From positions 744,001-808,000 of the forward strand of contig NZ_NPKN01000001.1 in the NCBI RefSeq assembly GCF_008329435.1: DNA of 64,000 bases. The letters run 5' to 3'. Below the pieces are notes generated by a model. That model did not search any database and had not been told where the DNA came from. It saw nothing but the letters and a program-made list of their open reading frames with translations. The stretch comes from Rhodanobacter sp. T12-5. Its GTDB lineage: Bacteria; Pseudomonadota; Gammaproteobacteria; Xanthomonadales; Rhodanobacteraceae. Of this stretch, positions 55,256 through 63,910 are shown piece by piece. The position numbers were made by a program, and so were the translations under genes. The stretch's first letter is position 1, and each line of letters opens with the position of its first letter.

Positions 55256-57699
55256 GTCTGCCGCCGCTGCGCGTGCTGGTGGTGGATGACGACGAGGACG
55301 ACTTCGTCCTGATCCGCGACCTGCTGAAGGATGCCGAGGGAAGCAATTACGCGTTCGACTGGTGCGCAACTCCCGAGGAAGGCCTGCTCCATCTGCGCCG
55401 CGGCAAGCACGACGTCTACCTGGTCGACTACCTGCTGGGACCGTTCAGCGGCCTGGACCTGATCGAGAAAGTGAGCCGCGAAGGATTGTCGCGCGCCTTC
55501 ATCGTGCTCACCGGCCGCGGCAACCATTCGGTGGACGTGGCGGCGATGGCGGCGGGCGCCAGCGACTACCTGGTCAAGGGTGCGATCGACTCCGAACGGC
55601 TGGATCGCAGCATCCGCTATGCGGTCGATCGCACCCACTTCGTCGATGCGCTGCGCGACAGCGAGATGCGCCATCGCCTGTTGTTCGAGCAGAGTCCGGT
55701 GCCACTGCTGGTGTTCGACCAGAGCTCGCTGTCGATCCTGACCGCCAACGATGCGGCCAACCGGCAGTATGGCCGCCTGCGATCCGGCCTGGTCGGCCAG
55801 TCATTCGAAACGCTGCTGGCCCCCGCCGAGCGCGATCGGTTTCATGCGGCCCTGCATGCGGGCGTGCTCGCATCCGGTGCCGCGAACGTGTGGGAGCACC
55901 AGTCGGCGGATGGAAAGTCGCTGCAGGTTGAGGGGATCTTCCATCCGCTGAACTACCACGGCAGTCGTGCGGTGCTGGCGCATCTGCAGGACATCACCGA
56001 GCGGCGGCATGCCGAGGCGCAACTGCGCCTGCTCGAGCGCGCGATCCAGTCCACCGGCAACGGCGTGGTGATTGCAGACGCGAAGGCCGAGGACATGCCG
56101 ATCACCTTCATCAACAACGCCTTCGAACACATCACCGGATACCCCGCGGCCGAGGTGATCGGCCGCAATTGCCGCTTCCTGCAGGGCGACGAGGGCAACG
56201 CGATGGAGCGCGCCGCCATCCGCCAGGCACTGAGCGAGCAACGCGAATACTCGACCGTGCTCAGCAACGTGCGCAAGGACGGCACGCTGTTCTGGAACCA
56301 GCTCTACCTCGCGCCGGTGCGCGACGAGCAGGGCGAGGTGTCTCATTACATCGGCATCCAGAGCGACATCACCGGACATCGCGACACCGAAGCCCGGCTG
56401 GCCTACGCCGCCACCCACGACGTCTCGACCGGGCTGGCGCGGTATCCGGTGATCGAGGCGCTGCTGCAGGACCACGCGCTCCATCACGTCGGCGAACCGC
56501 TGACCCTGATCTATGCCGATATCGATCGCTTCCATGCGATCAACGAGGCGATGGGCCACGAAGTGGGCGATCGGGTGATGGCCGAGGTCGCGATGCGGAT
56601 GAGCGGCGAAGTGGGCGACGCGGGGCGCGTGGCGCGTTTCACCGGCGACGAGTTCGTGGTCGCCTTGCCCGGGATCGGACTGGACGAGGCCGTGGCCGTG
56701 GCCGAGCGGTTGCGCCACGCCGTCGCGCAACCGGTGGAGATATCCGGCGGCGAAGTGCTGGTGACGATGAGCATGGGTGTGGCCAGCTATCCCGGGCGGG
56801 TTGCCGATATCGACGACCTGCTGCGCCGCGCCGAGGCATCGATGTCGCGCGCCAAGCAGCTTGGCCGCGACATGGTCTGCCAGTACTCCGAAGCGGACAT
56901 GCGGCGCATGGAGGATCGCCGCATGCTCGGCATGCGTCTGCGCGGCGCCATGCTGCATGGCGAACTGCACCTCGAGTACCAGCCCGAGCTGCGCACGGCG
57001 GACCGCCTCGTGATCGGCTTCGAGGCCTTGCTGCGCTGGAACAGTCCCGACCTGGGACTGGTCATGCCCGAGCGCTTCATTCCCGTCGCCGAAGCCATGG
57101 GCCTGATGCCGGCGCTCGGCGGCTGGGTGCTCGATCGCGCCTGCGCGCAGTCGCGCGCGTGGATGGACGCCGGGCTGGGTGATTTCTTCGTGGCGGTGAA
57201 CGTGTCCGCCCAGCAGATCCAGCGCGGCAACTTCGCCGACCAGGTCGCCGACGCGCTGCAGCGGCACGGCCTGCCGGCCGACCGGCTGGAACTGGAGCTG
57301 ACCGAGAGCGCGCTGTTGGAAAACGCCGATCGCGCGCTGCACTCGATCAACCAGCTTTCCGCGCTGGGTGTGCGGATCGCGTTCGACGATTTCGGCACCG
57401 GCTATTCCAGCCTGTCCTACCTGCGCCAGTTCACGGTGGACAAGCTGAAGATCGACAAGTCGTTCGTGTGCGACCTGCCGCACGATCCGAGCAGCGTGGC
57501 GATTGCCACCACCGTGGTGGCGATCGGCCACCAGTTGCAGATGAGCGTGATCGCCGAAGGCGTCGAGACCGCCGAGCAGGCGCAGCTGCTGGCGGAAATC
57601 GGCTGCGACGCGCTGCAGGGCTATCTGCTCGGCCGCCCGATGAAGGCATCGGCGGTGGCCGACTGGCTGGCGCATAACCAGGTGATCCTGCCGGCCTGA
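55252..57699 (+). CDS. REC-PAS-LOV-GGDEF-EAL c-di-GMP signalling protein
   Basis: 815 residues from the GTG at 55252, with AGGAG eight bases upstream; the frame remains open to 54502 across the preceding genes. Domains: receiver (1-125; phospho-acceptor in VYLVDYLLGP); PAS (about 140-250); LOV-type PAS (about 258-370) with GRNCRFLQG (residues 304-312), where C307 is the photoactive cysteine, and RKDGTLFWNQLYLAPVRD; GGDEF (about 385-545) with the motif degenerate to TGDEF at 464; and EAL (about 560-810) with EALLRW at 591, NVSAQQ, ELTES, DDFGTGYS and AEGVE. It should be a phosphodiesterase for cyclic di-GMP whose activity responds to blue light and to phosphorylation. The cyclase is probably inactive. 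Confidence 0.92.
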   Translation: MSLPPLRVLVVDDDEDDFVLIRDLLKDAEGSNYAFDWCATPEEGLLHLRRGKHDVYLVDYLLGPFSGLDLIEKVSREGLSRAFIVLTGRGNHSVDVAAMAAGASDYLVKGAIDSERLDRSIRYAVDRTHFVDALRDSEMRHRLLFEQSPVPLLVFDQSSLSILTANDAANRQYGRLRSGLVGQSFETLLAPAERDRFHAALHAGVLASGAANVWEHQSADGKSLQVEGIFHPLNYHGSRAVLAHLQDITERRHAEAQLRLLERAIQSTGNGVVIADAKAEDMPITFINNAFEHITGYPAAEVIGRNCRFLQGDEGNAMERAAIRQALSEQREYSTVLSNVRKDGTLFWNQLYLAPVRDEQGEVSHYIGIQSDITGHRDTEARLAYAATHDVSTGLARYPVIEALLQDHALHHVGEPLTLIYADIDRFHAINEAMGHEVGDRVMAEVAMRMSGEVGDAGRVARFTGDEFVVALPGIGLDEAVAVAERLRHAVAQPVEISGGEVLVTMSMGVASYPGRVADIDDLLRRAEASMSRAKQLGRDMVCQYSEADMRRMEDRRMLGMRLRGAMLHGELHLEYQPELRTADRLVIGFEALLRWNSPDLGLVMPERFIPVAEAMGLMPALGGWVLDRACAQSRAWMDAGLGDFFVAVNVSAQQIQRGNFADQVADALQRHGLPADRLELELTESALLENADRALHSINQLSALGVRIAFDDFGTGYSSLSYLRQFTVDKLKIDKSFVCDLPHDPSSVAIATTVVAIGHQLQMSVIAEGVETAEQAQLLAEIGCDALQGYLLGRPMKASAVADWLAHNQVILPA

Positions 57700-57717
57700 G
57701 TCGGCACCACCTCGTTT

Positions 57718-58785
57718 TCATGGAGGGTCGGCGACACGCCCGTCGAACCAGTGGCCGGTGCGATTGACGATGCGCACCACCGAGAGCATCACCGGCACTT
57801 CCACCAGCACGCCGACCACGGTCGTCAGCGCCGCGCCTGAGCGCAGGCCGAACAGGCTGATCGCCGCCGCCACCGCCAGCTCGAAGAAGTTGCTGGCGCC
57901 GATCAGCGCTGCCGGGCCGGCCACGCAATGCGGCACTTTCAGCCAGCGGCTCAGGCCATAGGCGATGCCGGCGTTGAGGTAGACCTGGATGACGATCGGC
58001 ACCGCCAGCAGCGCGATGATCAACGGCTGCGCCAGGATCGCCTCGCCCTGGAAACCGAACAGCAGGACCAGGGTGGCCAGCAGTGCTGCCGTCGACCACG
58101 GGTCGATGCGCCGCAATGCCGTTTCAAGCGCGGCGGCGCCGCGCCGGCGCAGCAGCCAGCTGCGCCAGAGCTGGGCGACGATCACCGGCACCACGATGTA
58201 CAGCAGCACCGACAGCAGCAGGGTGCCCCATGGCACATGGATCGACGCCACGCCGAGCAGCAAGGCCACGATCGGTGCGAAAGCGACGACCATGATGGTG
58301 TCGTTGAGCGCGACCTGGGCCAGCGTGAAATTCGGTTCGCCGCCGCACAGTCGCGACCACACGAATACCATCGCCGTGCACGGTGCCGCGGCAAGCAGGA
58401 TCAGTCCGGCGATATACGAATCGTGCTGGGCGGCCGGCAGCCACGCGGCGAACACGTGACGGATGAACAGCCAGCCCAGCAGCGCCATCGAGAACGGCTT
58501 GATCGCCCAGTTCACCAGCAGCGTGATGCCGATGCCGCGCACCTGGCGATGCACGCCTGCGAGCTGCGCAAAGTCCACCTTCAGCAGCATCGGCACGATC
58601 ATCAGCCAGACCAGTGCCGCGACCGGCAGGTTGATGTGCTGCAGCTCGGCCGCGGCCAGCATCTCGAATACGGTCGGGATGAGATGGCCGAGCGCGATGC
58701 CGGTGACGATGCACAACGCGACCCAGAGGCTCAGGTAACGTGCGAAGAATCCGAGCTGCGGTGCGGCGGAGGTTTCATGACTCAT
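57718..58785 (-). CDS. arsB: ACR3-family arsenite efflux transporter
   Basis: 355 residues with ten predicted membrane helices. The family marks are visible: FFARYLSLWVALCIVTGI, LVWLMIVPMLLKVDF, the functional cysteine in AAPCTAMVFVWS, and the charged VLVEVPVML in the ninth helix. ACR3 proteins expel arsenite with the proton-motive force. It overlaps the arsC reading frame and ends the operon arsR-arsI-like-arsC-acr3. Some annotators would call it arsB or acr3. Confidence 0.92.
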   Translation of the reverse strand: MSHETSAAPQLGFFARYLSLWVALCIVTGIALGHLIPTVFEMLAAAELQHINLPVAALVWLMIVPMLLKVDFAQLAGVHRQVRGIGITLLVNWAIKPFSMALLGWLFIRHVFAAWLPAAQHDSYIAGLILLAAAPCTAMVFVWSRLCGGEPNFTLAQVALNDTIMVVAFAPIVALLLGVASIHVPWGTLLLSVLLYIVVPVIVAQLWRSWLLRRRGAAALETALRRIDPWSTAALLATLVLLFGFQGEAILAQPLIIALLAVPIVIQVYLNAGIAYGLSRWLKVPHCVAGPAALIGASNFFELAVAAAISLFGLRSGAALTTVVGVLVEVPVMLSVVRIVNRTGHWFDGRVADPP

Positions 58786-59284
58786 CGGCGGCAGCCTGCG
58801 GTCCGATGGCGCGAAGTTGTTGCTGCAAGGCCACGCGATCCAGCTTGTCCAGGGGAAGAGCCAGCAGCAGATCGATCCGGCGCCGCAACATCATCCAGGC
58901 CGACTGGAACGCACGACGACGATCTTCGCCGGAACCGTCGGCGGCAACCGGATCGGGCACGCCCCAGTGCGCGGTGACCGGCTGGCCTGGCCAGACCGGG
59001 CACAGCTCGCCGGCGGCGTTGTCACAGACGGTGATCACGATATCGATCGCCGGCGAGTCCGCCCGTGCAAACTCGTCCCAGCTCTTGCTGCGCAGCGGTT
59101 CGGCATAGCCGAACGCCTGCGCCAGTTCCGCCGCGATCGGCTGCACTTGGCCGCTGGGGAAACTGCCGGCGCTGAACGCCCGGAAGCGGCCTTTGCCGAG
59201 TACGTTGAGCAGGGCCTCGGCCATCACGCTGCGGGCGGAGTTGCCGGTGCACAGGAACAACACGTTGTACGGTCGCGTCGACAT
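58775..59284 (-). CDS. arsC: Arsenate reductase, low-molecular-weight phosphatase type
   Basis: 169 residues from the ATG at 59284. The CX5R phosphatase loop (VLFLCTGNSARS) is at the start and the additional redox cysteines are in VITVCDNAAGELCPVW, as in thioredoxin-linked ArsC enzymes. Reduces arsenate to arsenite, which the downstream ACR3 pump expels; the two genes overlap by 11 bases. The stretch upstream of 59284 in the same frame belongs to the previous gene. Confidence 0.93.
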   Translation of the reverse strand: MSTRPYNVLFLCTGNSARSVMAEALLNVLGKGRFRAFSAGSFPSGQVQPIAAELAQAFGYAEPLRSKSWDEFARADSPAIDIVITVCDNAAGELCPVWPGQPVTAHWGVPDPVAADGSGEDRRRAFQSAWMMLRRRIDLLLALPLDKLDRVALQQQLRAIGPQAAADES

Positions 59285-59286
59285 GT

Positions 59287-59763
59287 TCAGCAGCAGCCGC
59301 TGCTTGGGCCGCACGCGGCGGCGGGTTTGCTGGCGGCTGCCGGGCCGCAACAGGAGCCACCCTCGCTGGCGCCGGTATCGTCCGCCGCGCCGGCATAGAC
59401 GGTTGCCTCGCCATGCGTGTGGAAACTCTCCCAGCGCACGCCTTGGGGGTCTTCGGCCCAGAACTTGTCGGAATGGGCGTAGCAGCAGGTCGTGGCTTTC
59501 TCCGCCAGCGCGACGGCATCGGCGGCGTGCAGCCGCGCGCCGATCGCGGCGAGTTCGGCATCGTCCTCGGCCTGCATGCCGAGATGATCCACGCCGGCCT
59601 TGCGGCCGCGCTGCGAGATGGCGAAGTTGACCCGCGGATCGTCCAGCATCCACTTCGCGTAGTCCGGCTTGACCACGCTCGGAGCGGCGCCGAACAAGGT
59701 GCTGTAGAAGCGGATGCTGCTGTCGAGCTGCTCGACGTTCACGTGCACATGGAAGCGTTTCAT
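59287..59763 (-). CDS. arsI: ArsI/CadI-like VOC protein with cysteine-rich tail (C-As lyase candidate)
   Basis: 158 residues. The VOC fold is clear (MKRFHVHVNVEQLDSSIRFYSTLFG). The residues used by ArsI C-As lyases can be matched: histidines in FHVHV and VDHLGMQ, the adjacent cysteines in ATTCCYAHS, and glutamate in WESFHT. A 35-residue tail is added that is rich in cysteine (SCCGP, ACGPSSGCC), suggesting metalloid binding. The start overlaps the arsR stop by four bases. ArsI cleaves the carbon-arsenic bond of methylarsenite; CadI-like cadmium-induced proteins share the fold, so the specific activity is not certain. Confidence 0.82.
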   Translation of the reverse strand: MKRFHVHVNVEQLDSSIRFYSTLFGAAPSVVKPDYAKWMLDDPRVNFAISQRGRKAGVDHLGMQAEDDAELAAIGARLHAADAVALAEKATTCCYAHSDKFWAEDPQGVRWESFHTHGEATVYAGAADDTGASEGGSCCGPAAASKPAAACGPSSGCC

Positions 59764-60101
59764 CGTTTGCTCCTTGCCGGCTGGCAGGTTTTAGCGGGGG
59801 CGCAGTCGGCGACGGCCGATCCTGCGCAACAGTTCTCGGTGAGGAAACCGAGCAGGGCATTCATCTGCGGATAATTCGCGCGGCACTGGATCACCCGCCC
59901 GCGCCGCTCGTCGCCGACCATGCCGGCCCGGCGCAGGATGTGCAGATGATTCGTCAGCGTCGCCCCGGCGAGGCCGGTCGCGGCGGCCAGCTCGCCCACC
60001 GCCATGCCCTCGTCGCCAGCCTGCACCAGCAGGCGATACAGGTTCAGACGATGTTCCTGGGCGAGGGCATGAAGGCAGGCGAGCGCGTCCTTTGATTTCA
60101 T
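59760..60101 (-). CDS. arsR: ArsR-family metalloregulator
   Basis: 113 residues from the ATG at 60101. A winged helix with the recognition helix TLTNHLHILRRAGMV is followed by a C-terminal cysteine cluster (C91, C92 and C100), the arrangement used by the AfArsR type for arsenite, not the alpha-3N CxC site. The gene heads the arsenic operon. Upstream, TTCCATAATTCTGGAA around 60105-60120 is palindromic and is a candidate operator for autoregulation. An alternative start at 60155 is possible. Confidence 0.9.
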   Translation of the reverse strand: MKSKDALACLHALAQEHRLNLYRLLVQAGDEGMAVGELAAATGLAGATLTNHLHILRRAGMVGDERRGRVIQCRANYPQMNALLGFLTENCCAGSAVADCAPAKTCQPARSKR

Positions 60102-60340
60102 AATTCCAGAATTATGGAAATAATTTCGGATGTCAAGCCGGCTATAAAAAAGCATCTTTGCGATCTGTTTTGCGATCTGTTCGTGGCATCGCGTGAAGCT
60201 TGCCCGTGGCCGCGAACTGCGTCACGCGCCCATTCTTTTCAGGATCGCTTCACCCCGAGTTGACCCCCGCAGGCTCACTTTTCTTGCCCGTCAGGATTCA
60301 TGTCGCTCCTGCACGAGCCGGAAAACCGAGGAGAACGTTC

Positions 60341-60544
60341 ATGCAGATCGATCACCCGTGCGCACACGATTCATGCAAATGCATGGTGTCCGAGCAGGGC
60401 AAGTATTGCAGCGACTATTGCCGCGACGCCGATGCGGCCCGTGACGGCTTGCCCCGCAGTGGCGAGTGTCAGTGCGGGCATGCCGAATGTGGTTTGCCGA
60501 AAGCCTCCGCCCCACGCCAGGCGGCAACGTCGACCGTGGAGTAG
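60341..60544 (+). CDS. Small bacterial metallothionein
   Basis: 67 residues with AGGAGAACGTTC before the ATG; a longer frame begins at 60200. The cysteine pattern is that of prokaryotic metallothioneins: CAHDSCKC, KYCSDYC and CQCGHAECG, nine cysteines plus histidines, able to hold several Zn or Cd ions in the cytoplasm. It is adjacent to and divergent from the arsenic operon, which fits a combined metal-resistance block. Confidence 0.85.
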   Translation: MQIDHPCAHDSCKCMVSEQGKYCSDYCRDADAARDGLPRSGECQCGHAECGLPKASAPRQAATSTVE

Positions 60545-60548
60545 CGCT

Positions 60549-61502
60549 TCATCGGCGTGGCCCGGATGCGCCGGGAATGTCGCCCAGCGCCGACATGTAC
60601 AGCAACACGCCGGCCAGGCTTTTCAGGTCCTGCGCGTTGTGCTCGGCGACGCGGCGCAGATCCTTCGCCGAGCCGCCGCGCAGATAGCTCAGCCATGCGG
60701 CCGGCGCCTCCGATCCGGGCAGGTCATCCTCGCGCACGACCCCGAGCAGTTGGCGTTCGGCGGTGGCCAGCCGGCAGTTTTCCCAGCAGCCTTTCCAGTG
60801 CCGGCGCACCGGGTGGAGCAGGTCCAGATGACCCAGCCCGGCCAGCGGATCGGCCAGCCGCGCCAGCCGGTAGCGGGTGCGCAACAGCGGCGCGTCGTAG
60901 CATTTGCCGTTGTAACTCACCAGCACCGTATCGGGTTCGATCCATTGCGCGAACGTGCGCAGCATGGCGCTCTCGGCGGCCATGCTGGTGGTGGTCAGCT
61001 GGCGCAGGCGCAGGCGGCCGTCCGCCAGCCAGTCCGCGGCGCCGATCATGAACGCGCGCGTGCCGGTACCGCCTGCCAGTCCGGTGGTCTCGGTGTCGAA
61101 GTGCAGCAGGCGACGGGTCGCGACCGGTTCCGGCCAGCGCGCGAACGCGGTTTCGATGAGCGGGGGCGGAGCGAGCCAGTCCGCGAGGATCTCGATGTAG
61201 CGCAGGCCGGGCGACAGTTCGACGCCGGACACGTCGCGATCGCTGGATGCGCGAACCGGCGGGCCGTGCCTGAGCTGGGCGTGGCGTTGCAACAGCCGGC
61301 GGACGTCGGGCGACATCGTGGAGCGGGCGGTGGCAACGGCCGATGGAGGGTGCGCAGCGTGGAGGGTCGGGTCTTTCGACTTTGCTGCGCTACGCTCAAT
61401 ACGAACGGGTGGGGACGAAGCGAAGGATGGGGACGGCGCGGTGGGTGAGACTTGCCCCGCTTCCGCGCGCAGCCGGCGCAGTTTCGCGATCAGCTCGCTC
61501 AC
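60549..61502 (-). CDS. YprB/MrfB-type RNase-H-like exonuclease
   Basis: 317 residues. The N-terminal 100 are low-complexity, rich in serine, proline and arginine. A ribonuclease-H-like 3'-5' exonuclease domain follows with catalytic acids in LLHFDTETTGLAGGTG, LVSYNGKCYDAPLL, and near the end EHNAQDLKSLAGV. The start overlaps the helicase stop by four bases. In Bacillus subtilis the helicase YprA and nuclease YprB (MrfA and MrfB) repair mitomycin-C adducts together; the same pairing here implies a similar role. Confidence 0.82.
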   Translation of the reverse strand: MSELIAKLRRLRAEAGQVSPTAPSPSFASSPPVRIERSAAKSKDPTLHAAHPPSAVATARSTMSPDVRRLLQRHAQLRHGPPVRASSDRDVSGVELSPGLRYIEILADWLAPPPLIETAFARWPEPVATRRLLHFDTETTGLAGGTGTRAFMIGAADWLADGRLRLRQLTTTSMAAESAMLRTFAQWIEPDTVLVSYNGKCYDAPLLRTRYRLARLADPLAGLGHLDLLHPVRRHWKGCWENCRLATAERQLLGVVREDDLPGSEAPAAWLSYLRGGSAKDLRRVAEHNAQDLKSLAGVLLYMSALGDIPGASGPRR

Positions 61503-63910
61503 AGCGCGGCCAGCAGGGCGAGCACGCGCAGGGCCGCCGCCTTCGGGCTCGCGTGTGCATCTTCATCGGCGGCCAGCACCGGGCCGACGCAGGCCGGACA
61601 GCCGCCGCGGCAATCGCAACGTTCGATCAGGCTTTGCGACCGGGCGATCAGGTCTTCCCGGCGCTCGAACAACGGCGCACTCAGGCCGACCCCGCCGGGA
61701 AAGGCGTCGTACAGGTAGACGGTCGGGGTGAACGGCGCATCCGCCGCCAGCGAGGTGGGCTGGCCGTCCGCGCCGCGGAGCTGGCCACGCCCCGAGATGT
61801 CCGCGCTGACAAACCAGGCGCCATCGCCGCTGCCCACGGATTTCTGCAGGTCGCGCGACTCGGCCATGACGGCGACGGTGGCCACGATGTGGATCGCGCA
61901 GGCGGCGCCGAGGAAGCCGTCGAGCGCCTGCTGGCGATCGTCGAACTCGGCGTCCAGCACGCGTTGGGTGAGCTGCCACCACACGGCGGTGGTGTGCAGC
62001 TCCTGGTCGGGCAGGTTGACCGGGCCGTAACCGATGTTCTCGTGCGAGTAGTAGCGGATCTTCTTGTAGCCGGCGACGCGTCGCACCACATGCACTTCGC
62101 CATGGTGCGCGTGGCCGCGGCCGGCCGACGAGCTGTCGAAGCAGTCGAGTACCTTCAGCCGGGTGTAGTCGATGGCGTCGGTGTAGTAGTCGACATGGGT
62201 GCGCGTCACGTAGGCCTTGCGACCCTCCCAGTCCAGCCGTTCGACCTGGAACGGGACCGACTGGATCATGTGGATCGCGCCCTCGTACAGGGTCACCGCC
62301 GCGGCGCTGAAGTCCACTTCCGCGATGATGGTCTGCTTGCCGCCGGTGCGATCGACCACCACGAAATTGCCGTCGGCAACCGAGCGCAGCGACACCGCGT
62401 TGGCCGGATAACTGTCGGCGATCCATTCCCAGCGATCGCCCTCACGGTGCAGCACGCCTTCTTCGCCGAGGATTTCCAGCCATGGTGTCGCCGCTTCATT
62501 GCCGAACACCTCGTCGCCCCTGAATGGAAGTTCGAACGCGGCGCAGCGGATATGGTCGAGCAGGATCAGCGGCTGGTCGGGCGCGATGCGCGCATGTTCC
62601 GGCGAGGCGCCCTGGAAGAATTCCGGGTGGCGCACGAGGTATTGGTCGAGCGGGTCGGAGCTGGCCACCAGCACGCCGAGCGCCGATTGCTGGCGGCGCC
62701 CGGCACGGCCGAAACGCTGCCACGTCGCGGCGACCGAGCCGGGATAACCGTTGAGCACCACCACGTCGAGGCTGCCGATGTCCACGCCCAGTTCGAGCGC
62801 GGACGTGCTCACGATGCCGTCGACGTTGCCGGCGCGCATCTCGCGTTCGGCCGCGCGGCGCTCCTTCGGCAGATAGCCGCCGCGGTAGGCGCGGATCCGC
62901 GGCGGCTTGCGCGGGTCATGGTCGAACACGTCCTTCAGGTATTTGGTCAGCACCTCGACCATGCTGCGGCTCTGCGCGAACACCAGGGTCTTCATGCCCG
63001 ACTTGATCGCCAGCCGCGCGATGCGGTTGGTCTGCGAGCGTGCGGAGGCGCGCAGGCCGAGATCCGGGTTGATCACTGGCGGGTTCCACAACAGCACGTG
63101 CTTGTCGCCGGTGGGGGCGCCGCTGCGTGTGATGGCGATGACCGGACTCTCGATCAGCGCCTCGGCATGCTCCTGCGGGTTGCCGATGGTGGCCGAGCAC
63201 AGGATGAATTGCGGGGTGACGCCATAGAACGCGCAGACGCGTTGCAACCGGCGGATCACGTTCGCCACGTGCGAGCCGAACACGCCGCGATAGGTGTGGA
63301 TCTCGTCGATCACCACGTAGCGCAGGTTCTCGAAGAACTGCGCCCACTTGGTGTGATGCGGCAGGATCGCCTGGTGCAGCATGTCCGGATTGCTCACCAC
63401 CACGTCGCCGTGCAGCCGGATCGCCTGGCGGGCGTCGCCGGGCGTGTCGCCGTCGAAGGTGAAGGCCTTCACGCCGAGGTTGCCGGCCTGGTTGAGTTCC
63501 AGCAGCTCGGCGACCTGGTCCTGCGCCAGCGCCTTGGTCGGGAACAGGTACAACGCTTTCGCGTTGTGCTGCATCGCCGCCGCGATCACCGGCAGCGTGT
63601 AGCACAGCGACTTGCCCGAGGCCGTCGGCGTGACCACCGCGACATGCGCGCCCGCCTGTGTCGCGACCCAAGCTTCGTGCTGATGGCTGTAGAGCTGCCC
63701 GATCCCGCGCTCGCGCAATGCGTTCGCCAGTGCGGGCGGAAGATCCTCGGGCAAGGGCGCGAACGAGCCCTCCCGACCAGGCACCACGAACGCGCCGGTG
63801 ATCCGTGACGCGTACCGTTTCGACAGGCGCTGGGCCAGCGTTCGCCCATCGCCTGGCCCGCGCAGGATGACTTCGTCGGACGCCTGGTAGCGGTCGGGGA
63901 GAGCATTCAT
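61499..63910 (-). CDS. YprA/MrfA-type DEAD/DEAH-box helicase with C-terminal metal domain
   Basis: 803 residues. The N-terminal superfamily 2 helicase core has Walker A in TPTASGKSLCY, motif II DEIH in VVIDEIHTYRG, motif III CSATIGN, and motifs in the second RecA lobe (FAQSRSMVEVL, SALELGVDIGSLD, QRFGRAGRRQQ). The C-terminal DUF1998/MZB-type domain ends with CDCRGGCPACVGP, four cysteines that bind metal. This is the arrangement of MrfA (YprA). It is translationally coupled to the RNase-H-like gene. A separate nucleotide-excision pathway against mitomycin and similar adducts is the known role of the pair in Bacillus. Confidence 0.87.
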   Translation of the reverse strand: MNALPDRYQASDEVILRGPGDGRTLAQRLSKRYASRITGAFVVPGREGSFAPLPEDLPPALANALRERGIGQLYSHQHEAWVATQAGAHVAVVTPTASGKSLCYTLPVIAAAMQHNAKALYLFPTKALAQDQVAELLELNQAGNLGVKAFTFDGDTPGDARQAIRLHGDVVVSNPDMLHQAILPHHTKWAQFFENLRYVVIDEIHTYRGVFGSHVANVIRRLQRVCAFYGVTPQFILCSATIGNPQEHAEALIESPVIAITRSGAPTGDKHVLLWNPPVINPDLGLRASARSQTNRIARLAIKSGMKTLVFAQSRSMVEVLTKYLKDVFDHDPRKPPRIRAYRGGYLPKERRAAEREMRAGNVDGIVSTSALELGVDIGSLDVVVLNGYPGSVAATWQRFGRAGRRQQSALGVLVASSDPLDQYLVRHPEFFQGASPEHARIAPDQPLILLDHIRCAAFELPFRGDEVFGNEAATPWLEILGEEGVLHREGDRWEWIADSYPANAVSLRSVADGNFVVVDRTGGKQTIIAEVDFSAAAVTLYEGAIHMIQSVPFQVERLDWEGRKAYVTRTHVDYYTDAIDYTRLKVLDCFDSSSAGRGHAHHGEVHVVRRVAGYKKIRYYSHENIGYGPVNLPDQELHTTAVWWQLTQRVLDAEFDDRQQALDGFLGAACAIHIVATVAVMAESRDLQKSVGSGDGAWFVSADISGRGQLRGADGQPTSLAADAPFTPTVYLYDAFPGGVGLSAPLFERREDLIARSQSLIERCDCRGGCPACVGPVLAADEDAHASPKAAALRVLALLAAL

